Shown here one piece after another: positions 7,349 through 16,464 of a stretch of DNA of 64,000 nucleotides (position 1 is the stretch's first letter; each line of letters opens with the position of its first letter). Position numbers and translations under genes: made by a program. Under the pieces are notes generated by a model that saw only the letters and a list, made by a program, of their open reading frames with translations, made no database searches and had not been told where the DNA came from. The DNA is taken from assembly GCA_019638255.1 (NCBI GenBank), contig JAHBUD010000001.1, forward strand, positions 124,001 through 188,000, read 5' to 3'. Source of the stretch: Cyclobacteriaceae bacterium. Lineage in GTDB: Bacteria; Bacteroidota; Bacteroidia; Cytophagales; Cyclobacteriaceae.

Positions 7349-10162
7349 ATGCCAAGAGATAGAAGTATTCGTTCGGTTCTGATCATCGGTAGCGGTCCAA
7401 TCATAATCGGACAAGCTTGTGAATTTGACTATTCAGGGTCGCAGGCTTCACGTTCGCTGCGCGAAGAAGGAATTGAAGTGGTGTTGATTAACTCCAATCC
7501 GGCCACCATCATGACCGACAAGGTGACAGCCGATCATGTTTACCTCAAGCCCTTGACAAAAAAGTCGATACGCGAAATATTAGAGAAACATAATATCGAT
7601 GCCGTACTGCCTACCATGGGTGGTCAAACTGCGCTAAACCTGTGCATCGAATGCGATAAAGCAGGTATCTGGCAACACTTTGGCGTTCGGATAATTGGGG
7701 TAGACATTAAAGCCATTGAAACCACGGAAGACCGTGAAAAATTCAGGCTTAAAATGCTGGAACTTGGTGTTGGAGTTTGCAAGGGTTCAACGGCCACATC
7801 GTTTTTACAAGGAAAAGAAATTGCTCAGGAAATAGGATTCCCGCTGGTGATTCGTCCTTCCTTTACCTTGGGCGGAACCGGGGGCGGATTTGTGAATAAA
7901 CCGGAAGAGTTTGATGAAGCGCTCAATCGTGGGCTACATGCGTCCCCTATTCACGAAGTATTGGTGGAGCAAAGCATTATGGGGTGGAAAGAATATGAGT
8001 TGGAATTGCTCCGCGATGGTAAAGGCAACGTCATCATCATCTGTTCCATTGAGAACTTCGACCCGATGGGTGTACACACCGGTGACTCGATAACCGTTGC
8101 CCCCGCAATGACGCTACCGGATACAGTCTATCAGCACATGCGCGACCTGGCCATTAAAATGATGAATGGTATCGGGCAGTTTGCCGGAGGCTGTAATGTG
8201 CAGTTTGCTGTTAATCCTGAGAATGATGATATCATCGGAATTGAGATAAACCCGCGCGTTTCGCGCTCATCAGCATTAGCTTCAAAAGCTACAGGTTACC
8301 CGATTGCTAAAGTAGCCGCAAAGCTTGCCATCGGTTATAATCTCGATGAACTGAAAAACGCCATTACCGGAACAACTACCGCTTATTTCGAGCCTGCCTT
8401 GGATTATGTTATCGTGAAAATTCCACGGTGGAACTTTGATAAATTTCAAGGCGCCAACCGCAAGCTTGGCCTTCAGATGAAATCGGTTGGTGAAGTAATG
8501 GGCATCGGAAGAAATTTTCAGGAAGCGTTACAAAAAGCATGTCAATCGCTGGAGATAAGACGTAATGGCCTGGGTGCCGATGGAAAAGAAAATACTAACC
8601 GGGATGAATTGATGTATAGCCTGGAAAACCCGAGCTGGAACCGTCTCTTTCATCTTTACGATGCCATGAAACTTGGCATTTCGATGAAAACTATCCTAAA
8701 CCTCACAAAAATTGACAAATGGTTTTTGGAGCAAATCTGGGAGCTGGTAGAAACTGAACGCGAAATCGAAAAATACGAGCTGGATAAATTACCGGTTGAT
8801 TTAATGCGCAAAGCCAAAGAAAAAGGTTTTGCCGACCGCCAGATTGCGCACATACTGAATTGCCTAGAGAGTGAAGTGCATGAGAAGCGGAAAGAAATGG
8901 GCATCAAACGGGTGTACAAACTGGTTGACACGTGTGCTGCAGAGTTTGAAGCCAATACGCCATACTACTACTCTACTTTTGATACAGAAAACGAGTCCAT
9001 CGTTTCTGATAAAAAGAAAATCATAGTGTTGGGATCGGGGCCGAATCGTATCGGCCAAGGTATTGAGTTCGACTATTCATGTGTACACGGTGTGCTGGCC
9101 ACAAAAGAATGCGGCTATGAGGCCATCATGATAAATTGTAACCCTGAGACCGTATCCACTGATTTTGATATTGCGAACAAACTATATTTTGAGCCGGTAT
9201 TTTGGGAGCATCTTTGGGATATTATCCAACACGAAAAGCCCGAAGGCGTGATCGTTCAACTGGGGGGACAAACCGCGTTGAAGCTTGCAGAGAAACTGCA
9301 CAAGTATGGTGTAAAAATTATCGGAACCTCATTCGAAGCACTTGACCTGGCAGAGGATCGCGGAAGTTTCTCAACACTTTTAAAAGAACTGAACATCCCT
9401 TACCCGGAGTTTGGTGTGGCTACCAATGCCGATGAAGCACTTGAGGTTTCAAAAACCATCGGCTTTCCATTGCTTGTACGTCCTTCCTATGTATTGGGCG
9501 GACAAAGCATGAAAATCGTAATCAACGAAAAAGAACTTGAAAATCATGTGATTGATATCTGGAAGAACCTTCCGGAAAATAAAGTGCTCCTCGACCATTT
9601 CCTTGACGGAGCCATAGAAGCCGAAGCCGATGCCATTTGCGATGGCGAAGATGTTTACATCATCGGAGTAATGCAGCACATCGAGCCAGCCGGTATTCAT
9701 TCAGGAGATTCGTATGCCGTATTGCCGCCCTACAACTTGGGTGATTTTGTGATGAAGCAAATTGAAACCTATACCCACCGGATTGCCCTGGCATTGAAAA
9801 CCGTTGGATTGATAAACATTCAATTTGCCGTGAAGAATGACAAGGTGTATATCATTGAAGCCAATCCGCGCGCATCACGCACTGTGCCTTTCATCTGTAA
9901 AGCGTATGACGAGCCGTATGTAAACTACGCTACAAAAGTTATGTTGGGCGAAAAGAAAATAAAAGACTTCAAGTTTCGTCCTACCAAAAAAGGATATGCC
10001 ATAAAAGAACCCGTGTTTTCATTTAGCAAGTTCCCAGATGTAAATAAAGAACTCGGGCCTGAAATGAAATCGACCGGAGAGGCAATTTATTTCATTGACG
10101 ACCTGATGGATGACTATTTTCTGAAGATTTACAGTGAACGTAATTTGTATCTTAGCCGTTAA
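7349..10162 (+). CDS. carB: Carbamoyl-phosphate synthase large subunit, short form
   Basis: This is the ammonia-using synthetase subunit that makes carbamoyl phosphate from bicarbonate, ammonia and two ATP for pyrimidine and arginine synthesis. Two homologous ATP-grasp halves are visible. The first begins SVLIIGSGPIIIGQACEFDY, and the second begins IIVLGSGPNRIGQGIEFDYS (about residue 555). Each has an ATP-grasp core with INPRVSRSSALASKATGYPI or the equivalent EANPRASRTVPF. The protein ends about 50 residues after the second ATP-grasp domain, giving 937 residues against 1073 in E. coli, so the C-terminal MGS-like allosteric domain is absent. An in-frame upstream TTG at 7292 lies inside the promoter, so the ATG at 7349 (MPRDRSIRSV) is the start. 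carA is not in the window. Confidence 0.95.
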   Translation: MPRDRSIRSVLIIGSGPIIIGQACEFDYSGSQASRSLREEGIEVVLINSNPATIMTDKVTADHVYLKPLTKKSIREILEKHNIDAVLPTMGGQTALNLCIECDKAGIWQHFGVRIIGVDIKAIETTEDREKFRLKMLELGVGVCKGSTATSFLQGKEIAQEIGFPLVIRPSFTLGGTGGGFVNKPEEFDEALNRGLHASPIHEVLVEQSIMGWKEYELELLRDGKGNVIIICSIENFDPMGVHTGDSITVAPAMTLPDTVYQHMRDLAIKMMNGIGQFAGGCNVQFAVNPENDDIIGIEINPRVSRSSALASKATGYPIAKVAAKLAIGYNLDELKNAITGTTTAYFEPALDYVIVKIPRWNFDKFQGANRKLGLQMKSVGEVMGIGRNFQEALQKACQSLEIRRNGLGADGKENTNRDELMYSLENPSWNRLFHLYDAMKLGISMKTILNLTKIDKWFLEQIWELVETEREIEKYELDKLPVDLMRKAKEKGFADRQIAHILNCLESEVHEKRKEMGIKRVYKLVDTCAAEFEANTPYYYSTFDTENESIVSDKKKIIVLGSGPNRIGQGIEFDYSCVHGVLATKECGYEAIMINCNPETVSTDFDIANKLYFEPVFWEHLWDIIQHEKPEGVIVQLGGQTALKLAEKLHKYGVKIIGTSFEALDLAEDRGSFSTLLKELNIPYPEFGVATNADEALEVSKTIGFPLLVRPSYVLGGQSMKIVINEKELENHVIDIWKNLPENKVLLDHFLDGAIEAEADAICDGEDVYIIGVMQHIEPAGIHSGDSYAVLPPYNLGDFVMKQIETYTHRIALALKTVGLINIQFAVKNDKVYIIEANPRASRTVPFICKAYDEPYVNYATKVMLGEKKIKDFKFRPTKKGYAIKEPVFSFSKFPDVNKELGPEMKSTGEAIYFIDDLMDDYFLKIYSERNLYLSR

Positions 10163-10183
10163 TAGAAGCATTAATCCCATTGC

Positions 10184-10402
10184 ATGTTCAGAATTATCCT
10201 CCTGTTTGTTCTGATTTTCTATGTCCTGTACAAATTGGGGCTATTCCGCATTTTTATTGCCGGTGCGCGTCAGGGGTATGAAAACCCCGAATCGATAAAC
10301 CGTAAACCCCCGGGCAGTAATGTGAACATCGACAACCCTCCCCCTAAGCGAAAAGGGGACTTCAAGGGCGGAGAATATGTGGATTATGAGGAGGTGAAAT
10401 AA
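10184..10402 (+). CDS. DUF4834 family small membrane protein
   Basis: A 72-residue protein with one N-terminal transmembrane helix (about residues 2-19, rich in Ile, Leu and Phe) followed by a short basic, proline-rich soluble tail. The tail has NPPPKRKGDFKGGEYVDYEE, a pattern usual for DUF4834 proteins of Bacteroidota. Function is unknown. It lies 21 bases after carB and 2 bases before dapF, so it is probably co-transcribed with both. Confidence 0.75.
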   Translation: MFRIILLFVLIFYVLYKLGLFRIFIAGARQGYENPESINRKPPGSNVNIDNPPPKRKGDFKGGEYVDYEEVK

Positions 10403-10404
10403 CT

Positions 10405-11181
10405 GTGAACATTCATTTTTATAAATACCAGGCTACGGGCAACGATTTCATTCTGATTGATAATCGTGATGGAGAACTTTCACTAAACACGGATCAGATT
10501 AAAAAACTATGCGACCGGAGGTTTGGTATCGGTGCCGATGGGCTCATCCTGATTGAAAAAGATCCCGCTGAAACATTTAACCTTATCTACTACAACAGCG
10601 ATGGATCGCAAAGCTTGTGTGGCAATGGCAGTCGGGCAGCAACCAATTTTGCGGCTTACCTGGGCATGTTCAAATCAAAAGCCAGCTTTATGGCCTACGA
10701 TGGTGTGCATGATGCTGAATTGCTCAATGCCGATGTTGTTCGGTTACGCATGAACAACGTCAACAGCATTCAATCTTTTGATCAGGATATTTATTTGAAT
10801 ACCGGGTCACCTCACTTTATACGCTACGTCAACAATCTCGATCACCATCCTGTAGTTGAAGAAGGAAGAAAAATCCGCTACAGCGAACAGTTTGCTTCAC
10901 AAAACGGCACGAATGTAAATTTCGTTGAACGGTTGCCCGATAACACCATTTACGTTCGAACCTATGAACGTGGAGTAGAAAACGAAACCCTATCGTGTGG
11001 GACCGGGGTTACTGCCGCAGCATTAGCCGCCTCACGTGCAGGCTATACGTCACCGGTTAAAGTGAAAACCCTTGGCGGAGAGCTTTCCGTTGAATTCAAA
11101 TCCGGACAGGCAGGCGCATTTACCGACATTTACCTCATCGGACCTGCCAAAATGGTATTTCAGGGCGATTTGGTGCTATAA
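10405..11181 (+). CDS. dapF: Diaminopimelate epimerase
   Basis: The 258-residue enzyme interconverts LL- and meso-diaminopimelate for lysine and peptidoglycan synthesis in the cytoplasm. The two catalytic cysteines are in their expected settings: C72 in SLCGNGSRAA and C198 in LSCGTGVTAAA. The N terminus FYKYQATGNDFILID is also typical. The gene starts with GTG at 10405, two bases after the stop of the DUF4834 gene; no ATG fits the family start better. It is probably expressed from the carB promoter. A weak inverted repeat without a T tract follows the stop, so read-through to secA is possible, although secA also has its own promoter candidate. Confidence 0.94.
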   Translation: MNIHFYKYQATGNDFILIDNRDGELSLNTDQIKKLCDRRFGIGADGLILIEKDPAETFNLIYYNSDGSQSLCGNGSRAATNFAAYLGMFKSKASFMAYDGVHDAELLNADVVRLRMNNVNSIQSFDQDIYLNTGSPHFIRYVNNLDHHPVVEEGRKIRYSEQFASQNGTNVNFVERLPDNTIYVRTYERGVENETLSCGTGVTAAALAASRAGYTSPVKVKTLGGELSVEFKSGQAGAFTDIYLIGPAKMVFQGDLVL

Positions 11182-11229
11182 TTGCGTTCCCCCCGGCACC
11201 TGTCGGGTAGACATGTCTGAAAAACAAAT

Positions 11230-11237
11230 TAACTTTG
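11230..11237 (+). promoter_or_regulatory. Candidate -7 element for secA
   Basis: TAACTTTG matches TAnnTTTG and lies 51 bases before the secA ATG in the 107-base gap after dapF. No TTTG or TTG is found at the ideal upstream spacing, so only half of the promoter is supported. Confidence 0.4.
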
Positions 11238-11288
11238 ACGCTCTTTTGTTCATCGGGTGATTCCGTGAACACGAACTATTGATTTTCT

Positions 11289-14200
11289 ATGCTACAATTC
11301 ATCGCTAAAATTTTCGGTACCAAGTCAGAAAAGGATATAAAGCGCATTATGCCCCTGGTGGAGCAAACCAAGCTGGAGGAAAGTAAGCTTGGCACACTTA
11401 CCCACGATCAATTGCGCCAACAAACCCAGAAAGTACAACAAACGATCAATGAATTTCTTAAAGCCATTGATGATAACCTGGCTTCGCTCCACCATCAAAT
11501 TGAATCCAATCCGGAACTGGACATAACTGAAAAAGAATCCATCTTCAGCCAGATTGATAAACTGGAAGAAGATCGCAATAAGGAATTAGAGAAAGTGCTG
11601 CTAAATGTTCTACCGAAAGCTTTTGCCATTATTCGTGAAACTGCCAGGCGATTTAAGGAGAACAACATCATTGAAGTAACTGCCAACGACATCGATCGTG
11701 AATTTGCTGCCCGGTTTCAACATGTAAAAATTGAAGGCGATAAGGCGTTATGGCACAACCAATGGATAGCGGCCGGCAACCTCATTACCTGGGATATGGT
11801 GCATTACGATGTACAGATTATCGGTGGTATTGTGTTGCACGAAGGTAAAATTTCCGAAATGGCTACCGGTGAAGGAAAAACATTGGTGGCAACTTTTCCG
11901 GCATTCCTCAACGCACTTGCCCGAAGAGGTGTGCATATAGTGACGGTAAATAATTACCTGTCTGTTCGCGACAGCGAATGGATGGGGCCACTTTTTCAAT
12001 TCCATGGTCTGCGGGTAGACTGTGTTGATAAACACGAACCAAATTCCATCGCCAGGAGAAATGCTTACCTGGCCGATATTACTTACGGAACCAACAACGA
12101 ATTTGGCTTCGACTACCTGCGCGATAATATGGCGCGCGATCCGCATGAACTCGTGCAACGCGGCCACCACTATGCTATGGTGGATGAGGTGGACAGTGTG
12201 TTGATTGATGAAGCACGTACGCCATTAATTATCTCCGGCCCAATTCCAAAAGGCGATGAACACGAGTTTTATGATTTGAAGCCCCGGATTTTTAAACTGG
12301 TTGAAGCCCAGAAAAAATTAGTGGGCGAATACCTGATTCAAGCGAAAAAACAAATTGCTGAAGGCAACGATAAAGATGGTGGCCTCGCATTATTTCGTGC
12401 CTTCCGGGGATTGCCGAAAAGCAAACCCCTCATTAAATACCTGAGTGAAACGGGCATCAAAGGCATCCTGCAAAAAACTGAAAACTTTTACCTGCAGGAC
12501 AACAAGCGCAACATGCCCGAGGCCGACAAGCCGTTGTTTTTTATTATCGATGAAAAAGATAACAGTGTTGATCTGACTGAAAAAGGAATTGATTTGATTA
12601 CCAAAGAAGGTGAGGATTCAAAATTTTTCATCCTGCCTGAAATCGGAACCGAGTTAACTAAAATTGAAAATGACACTTCACTTAGCGAAGTCGATCTTTT
12701 CCAGAAAAAAGAAGAAGTTATCCGCGATTATCGTACCAAATCGCAACGCATTCACAGCGTAAACCAATTATTAAAAGCGTACACACTTTTTGAGAAGGAT
12801 ACTGAATACATCATTGTTGATGGCAAAGTAAAAATTGTTGATGAACAAACCGGCCGGGTACTGGATGGCAGGCGTTACTCCGATGGTTTGCACCAAGCCA
12901 TTGAAGCCAAGGAAAATGTGAAGGTTGAAGATGCAACCCAAACCTACGCTACCATCACCTTGCAAAATTATTTTCGGATGTACCACAAGCTGGCCGGTAT
13001 GACGGGTACTGCAGAGACTGAGGCGGGCGAATTCTGGGACATCTACAAACTCGATGTTGTATCCATACCCACCAACAAGGCTGTAACCCGTAAGGATGAT
13101 GATGACCTTGTATACAAAACCGTACGTGAAAAGTTCAATGCTGTTGCGGATGAGATTGTGAAACTTACCCAGCAAGGCAGACCGGTATTGGTGGGAACAA
13201 CCTCTGTTGAAATTTCAGAATTGATGAGTCGTATGCTCCAGATACGGAAAATTAATCACCAGGTACTTAACGCCAAGCAACACCAGCGCGAAGCCGATAT
13301 TGTTGCCGAAGCCGGTAAGCCGGGCACGGTTACCATTGCCACCAACATGGCTGGTCGTGGTACGGATATTAAGCTTACGCCCGAATCACGGGCAGCCGGT
13401 GGATTGGCCATCATTGGTACGGAGCGTCATGAATCGCGAAGGGTTGACCGCCAGTTGCGTGGACGTTCTGGTCGTCAGGGCGATCCAGGTACTTCACAAT
13501 TCTACGTTTCGTTGGAAGATAACCTGATGCGCTTGTTCATGCCGGAACGCATTGCGCGCATTATGGACCGGCTGGGCTTGAAAGAGGGTGAAGTGATTCA
13601 GCATTCCATGGTAACAAGCTCTATTGAGCGTGCCCAGAAAAAAGTTGAAGAAAATAACTTTGGCATACGCAAGCGCTTGCTGGAGTACGACAACGTAATG
13701 AACTCACAGCGTGAGGTTATTTACAAACGCAGAAAAAATGCCCTGTTTGGTGAACGTCTGGAATTGGACATCCTGAATATGCTTAACGACACCAGCGAAG
13801 ACCTGGTAGCCAATGCAAAAAATGCCAATGACTACGAGAGCCTTCGGTTGAATGCCTTGGGCATTCTGGGTCTTGATTATGAAATTTCAAAAGACGACTT
13901 CGAAAAGCTTGATGAAGGCAAACTTGCATACGATCTGTATAACAAAGCATTGGATCATTATCGCAAGAAAAACAAAATGGTAGCCGAAAAAGCTTTTCCG
14001 GTTATTAAAGAAATTTACAAAACACGGGGGGCTACAATTGAAAACATACTGGTTCCTTTTACCGATGGAAGCAAAAACATAGGTGTGGTTGCCAACCTGA
14101 AAAAATCGGTTGAAACACAAAATTCGGAGTTGGTTAAATCCATGGAAAAGATGATCACCCTGGCAATTATTGATCAGTTGTGGAAGGAGCATCTTCGCGA

Positions 14201-14636
14201 TATGGACGACTTAAAGCAATCGGTGCAAACCGCAGTGTATGAACAGAAGGATCCATTATTAATTTATAAGTTTGAGGGATTCGAGCTGTTTAAGCGGTTT
14301 ATCGCAAAAGTGAATGAAGAGACTATTTCATTTTTGATGAAGGCTGATATTCCATCACAGGATCCGAATCAGGTGGAAGAAGCCCGTAGCCGCGGAAGAC
14401 AACGCTTCAACGAGCAAAAAGATGAATCGCGCTCATTACTCAGTGGCGAAGGTCAGCAGGCCAATCCTACCGGCAGGCCACCGCAGGAAAAAGTAATGCC
14501 GGTACGGTCAGAAAAAGTAGCCAACCGGAATGATAAAGTTTCGGTACAATATACTGATGGGCGCGTTTTGCGCGATGTGAAATACAAGAAGGTTGAGGAT
14601 GATGTTTTAAATAACCGTTGTATAATTATTGACTGA
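11289..14636 (+). CDS. secA: Preprotein translocase ATPase SecA
   Basis: SecA drives Sec-dependent export through SecYEG by ATP hydrolysis at the inner membrane. The protein has 1115 residues, longer than the roughly 900 of E. coli SecA, as is usual in Bacteroidota. The extra length includes an inserted segment of about 150 residues around 330-480. Walker A MATGEGKT is at 191-198. The DEAD-type box DEVDSVLIDEART, the GMTGTAETE motif and the GRSGRQGDPG helicase motif are present. The extreme C terminus (RCIIID) lacks the Cys/His zinc-binding segment found in E. coli SecA. The TGA stop overlaps the ATG of the next gene by one base. Confidence 0.96.
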   Translation: MLQFIAKIFGTKSEKDIKRIMPLVEQTKLEESKLGTLTHDQLRQQTQKVQQTINEFLKAIDDNLASLHHQIESNPELDITEKESIFSQIDKLEEDRNKELEKVLLNVLPKAFAIIRETARRFKENNIIEVTANDIDREFAARFQHVKIEGDKALWHNQWIAAGNLITWDMVHYDVQIIGGIVLHEGKISEMATGEGKTLVATFPAFLNALARRGVHIVTVNNYLSVRDSEWMGPLFQFHGLRVDCVDKHEPNSIARRNAYLADITYGTNNEFGFDYLRDNMARDPHELVQRGHHYAMVDEVDSVLIDEARTPLIISGPIPKGDEHEFYDLKPRIFKLVEAQKKLVGEYLIQAKKQIAEGNDKDGGLALFRAFRGLPKSKPLIKYLSETGIKGILQKTENFYLQDNKRNMPEADKPLFFIIDEKDNSVDLTEKGIDLITKEGEDSKFFILPEIGTELTKIENDTSLSEVDLFQKKEEVIRDYRTKSQRIHSVNQLLKAYTLFEKDTEYIIVDGKVKIVDEQTGRVLDGRRYSDGLHQAIEAKENVKVEDATQTYATITLQNYFRMYHKLAGMTGTAETEAGEFWDIYKLDVVSIPTNKAVTRKDDDDLVYKTVREKFNAVADEIVKLTQQGRPVLVGTTSVEISELMSRMLQIRKINHQVLNAKQHQREADIVAEAGKPGTVTIATNMAGRGTDIKLTPESRAAGGLAIIGTERHESRRVDRQLRGRSGRQGDPGTSQFYVSLEDNLMRLFMPERIARIMDRLGLKEGEVIQHSMVTSSIERAQKKVEENNFGIRKRLLEYDNVMNSQREVIYKRRKNALFGERLELDILNMLNDTSEDLVANAKNANDYESLRLNALGILGLDYEISKDDFEKLDEGKLAYDLYNKALDHYRKKNKMVAEKAFPVIKEIYKTRGATIENILVPFTDGSKNIGVVANLKKSVETQNSELVKSMEKMITLAIIDQLWKEHLRDMDDLKQSVQTAVYEQKDPLLIYKFEGFELFKRFIAKVNEETISFLMKADIPSQDPNQVEEARSRGRQRFNEQKDESRSLLSGEGQQANPTGRPPQEKVMPVRSEKVANRNDKVSVQYTDGRVLRDVKYKKVEDDVLNNRCIIID

Positions 14637-15154
14637 TGATAAGAATACTGCTTCCGGTTTTGTTGGTGATGATTGTTGTGATGGAAAGTTGCAAGCCTGC
14701 ACAAACAACAACATCGCGCTCGCAAGGTGGTAAATACCATGAAGATCTTTCATCGTTACGCCCGGCTGTAAAAGAATCGGGTTCAGTTGATTCATCCAAA
14801 AACAATTTCACGCCACGCGATCCGAAGGCCTACATGGAACCCCGCTATACTGTGAATGCCCAGCTTGATGCCGTGCTCGACAGTATTGATCGCATTAACC
14901 TTACCCGCAGGTTTGTTGAAGGCTTTACCATCCAGGTTTATGCCGGGCAAAAACGTGAAGATGCCTTAAGCGTGAGAAAAGATATGACTATCTACCTGCC
15001 CAAAATAGACAGTGAAGTGCAGTATGTTCAACCCAATTTCAGGGTAAAAGCCGGGCGTTATCTCAATCGGCTGGAAGCTCAAAAAGACTACCACCTGATC
15101 CGTCAGTATTTCCCTAACGCGATCATTATTCCGGATAAAATTGCGATTAATTGA
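14636..15154 (+). CDS. SPOR-domain lipoprotein
   Basis: A 172-residue precursor. A signal peptide ends in a lipobox-like VMESC with Cys19, so it is probably a lipoprotein. A low-complexity Ser/Thr/Pro linker is followed by a C-terminal SPOR-like domain (about 98-168) that includes FTIQVYAGQKREDALSVRKD and YLNRLEAQKDYHLIRQYFPNA. SPOR domains bind denuded peptidoglycan glycans, often at the division site. The start codon overlaps the secA stop by one base, so translation is probably coupled, although a functional link to SecA is not shown. The domain call rests on the pattern of the beta strand and following helix, which is typical of Bacteroidota SPOR proteins. Confidence 0.72.
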   Translation: MIRILLPVLLVMIVVMESCKPAQTTTSRSQGGKYHEDLSSLRPAVKESGSVDSSKNNFTPRDPKAYMEPRYTVNAQLDAVLDSIDRINLTRRFVEGFTIQVYAGQKREDALSVRKDMTIYLPKIDSEVQYVQPNFRVKAGRYLNRLEAQKDYHLIRQYFPNAIIIPDKIAIN

Positions 15155-15210
15155 TTCCTAAGTTTTGCCAGCGGGGACAAGCCTGATCATTTATCTTACT
15201 GGCTTATTTG

Positions 15211-15218
15211 TATTTTTG
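15211..15218 (+). promoter_or_regulatory. Candidate -7 element abutting the M20 amidohydrolase start
   Basis: TATTTTTG matches TAnnTTTG perfectly but ends only four bases before the first ATG (15223). If it is functional, the transcript would be leaderless or nearly so. No good upstream TTTG is present at 19 bases. Confidence 0.4.
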
Positions 15219-15222
15219 ATTC

Positions 15223-16416
15223 ATGATGGATCTTCTTGCAAAAATCAAAACCCTTTCTGAACAGTATGCCCCGGAAGTGGTGAACATGCGCAGGCATATT
15301 CACTCCAACCCGGAATTGTCGTATGAAGAATACAACACCGCCAGCTATGTTGCTGCGCAATTGAAATCCTTTGGATTAAATCCAACCGAAAAAATTGCAA
15401 CCACCGGACTTGTGGTTGAAATAAAAGGCAGAAATCCAGGCAAAAAAATTATCGCCTTGCGCGCGGATATGGATGCTCTTCCCATTGAAGAAGCGAACGA
15501 TGTTCCCTACCGGTCAAAAAATCCGGGTGTTATGCATGCCTGCGGACACGATGTACACACGTCATCGTTGTTGGGCACTGCGAAAATACTGCATCAAATT
15601 GCCGATGAATTTGAAGGCACCGTTCGCCTGATCTTTCAACCGGGTGAAGAGAAAAACCCGGGAGGCGCATCGTACATGATAAAAGATGGTGTGTTGAAAA
15701 ATCCGGAGCCCAGTTCCATTATCGGGCAACATGTATTCCCGCTTCTACCAGTAGGCAAAATCGGTTTCCGTGAAGGCATGTATATGGCCAGCAGTGATGA
15801 AATTTTTTTACGGGTTATCGGAAAGGGTGGTCATGGTGCTGCACCTGAACTCTGTATTGATCCGGTGGTTATCGCCTCTCACATCATCCTTGCATTGCAG
15901 CAGATTGTTAGCCGCAATGCATCACCACGACAACCTACCGTACTAACTTTTGGTAAAATTTCGGGAGAAGGCGCCACCAACATTATACCTAACGAAGTAA
16001 ACATTTCCGGTACCTTTCGCGCCATGGATGAAAACTGGCGAAAAGATGGGTTAAACAAAATCAAGAAAATGGCCGAAACGCTGGCCGAAAGCATGGGTGG
16101 AAAGTGTGAAGTAGAAATATCACACGGTTACCCCTGCCTGCTGAACGATGCTGCTGTAACTCAACGCATTCGCAAAGCGGCCGAAGCATATGTTGGAAAG
16201 GAAAATGTAGTTGACCTTGATATTACGTTAGGCAGCGAAGACTTTGCTTACTACTCACAAGTTGTGCCCGCATCTTTTTACCGGTTAGGCACCCGCAATG
16301 AAAGCAAAGGAATAACCTCATACGTGCATACGCCCACTTTTAATATCGATGAAGATGCCTTGGCCATCGGCCCCGGACTGATGGCGTGGATGGCTGTACA
16401 AGAGTTAAGTTATTAG
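15223..16416 (+). CDS. M20 family metallo-amidohydrolase (N-acyl amino acid/peptide)
   Basis: A cytoplasmic zinc-type hydrolase of 397 residues. It resembles the amidohydrolases that cleave N-acyl-L-amino acids, hippurate or IAA-amino acid conjugates. Metal-ligand and catalytic motifs are MRRHIHSNPELSYEE near the N terminus, HACGHDVH at 105-112, FQPGEEKNPGG, and near the C terminus GSEDFAYYSQ. The lid (dimerisation) domain begins near GKGGHGAAPELCIDPV. Two adjacent ATGs start the frame (MMDLL); either could serve. The gene is flanked by a 68-base and a 48-base gap and may be monocistronic. The precise substrate is not deducible. Confidence 0.9.
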   Translation: MMDLLAKIKTLSEQYAPEVVNMRRHIHSNPELSYEEYNTASYVAAQLKSFGLNPTEKIATTGLVVEIKGRNPGKKIIALRADMDALPIEEANDVPYRSKNPGVMHACGHDVHTSSLLGTAKILHQIADEFEGTVRLIFQPGEEKNPGGASYMIKDGVLKNPEPSSIIGQHVFPLLPVGKIGFREGMYMASSDEIFLRVIGKGGHGAAPELCIDPVVIASHIILALQQIVSRNASPRQPTVLTFGKISGEGATNIIPNEVNISGTFRAMDENWRKDGLNKIKKMAETLAESMGGKCEVEISHGYPCLLNDAAVTQRIRKAAEAYVGKENVVDLDITLGSEDFAYYSQVVPASFYRLGTRNESKGITSYVHTPTFNIDEDALAIGPGLMAWMAVQELSY

Positions 16417-16464
16417 CTTTCATAATTAAGATTTTGCTGCATACATTTAGGTAAAAGCCTTCCA

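Noticed and set aside
11192-11207. Inverted repeat CCCGGC/GTCGGG after dapF
   Set aside because: Stem is short, with a G-T pair, and no T tract follows; not called a terminator.
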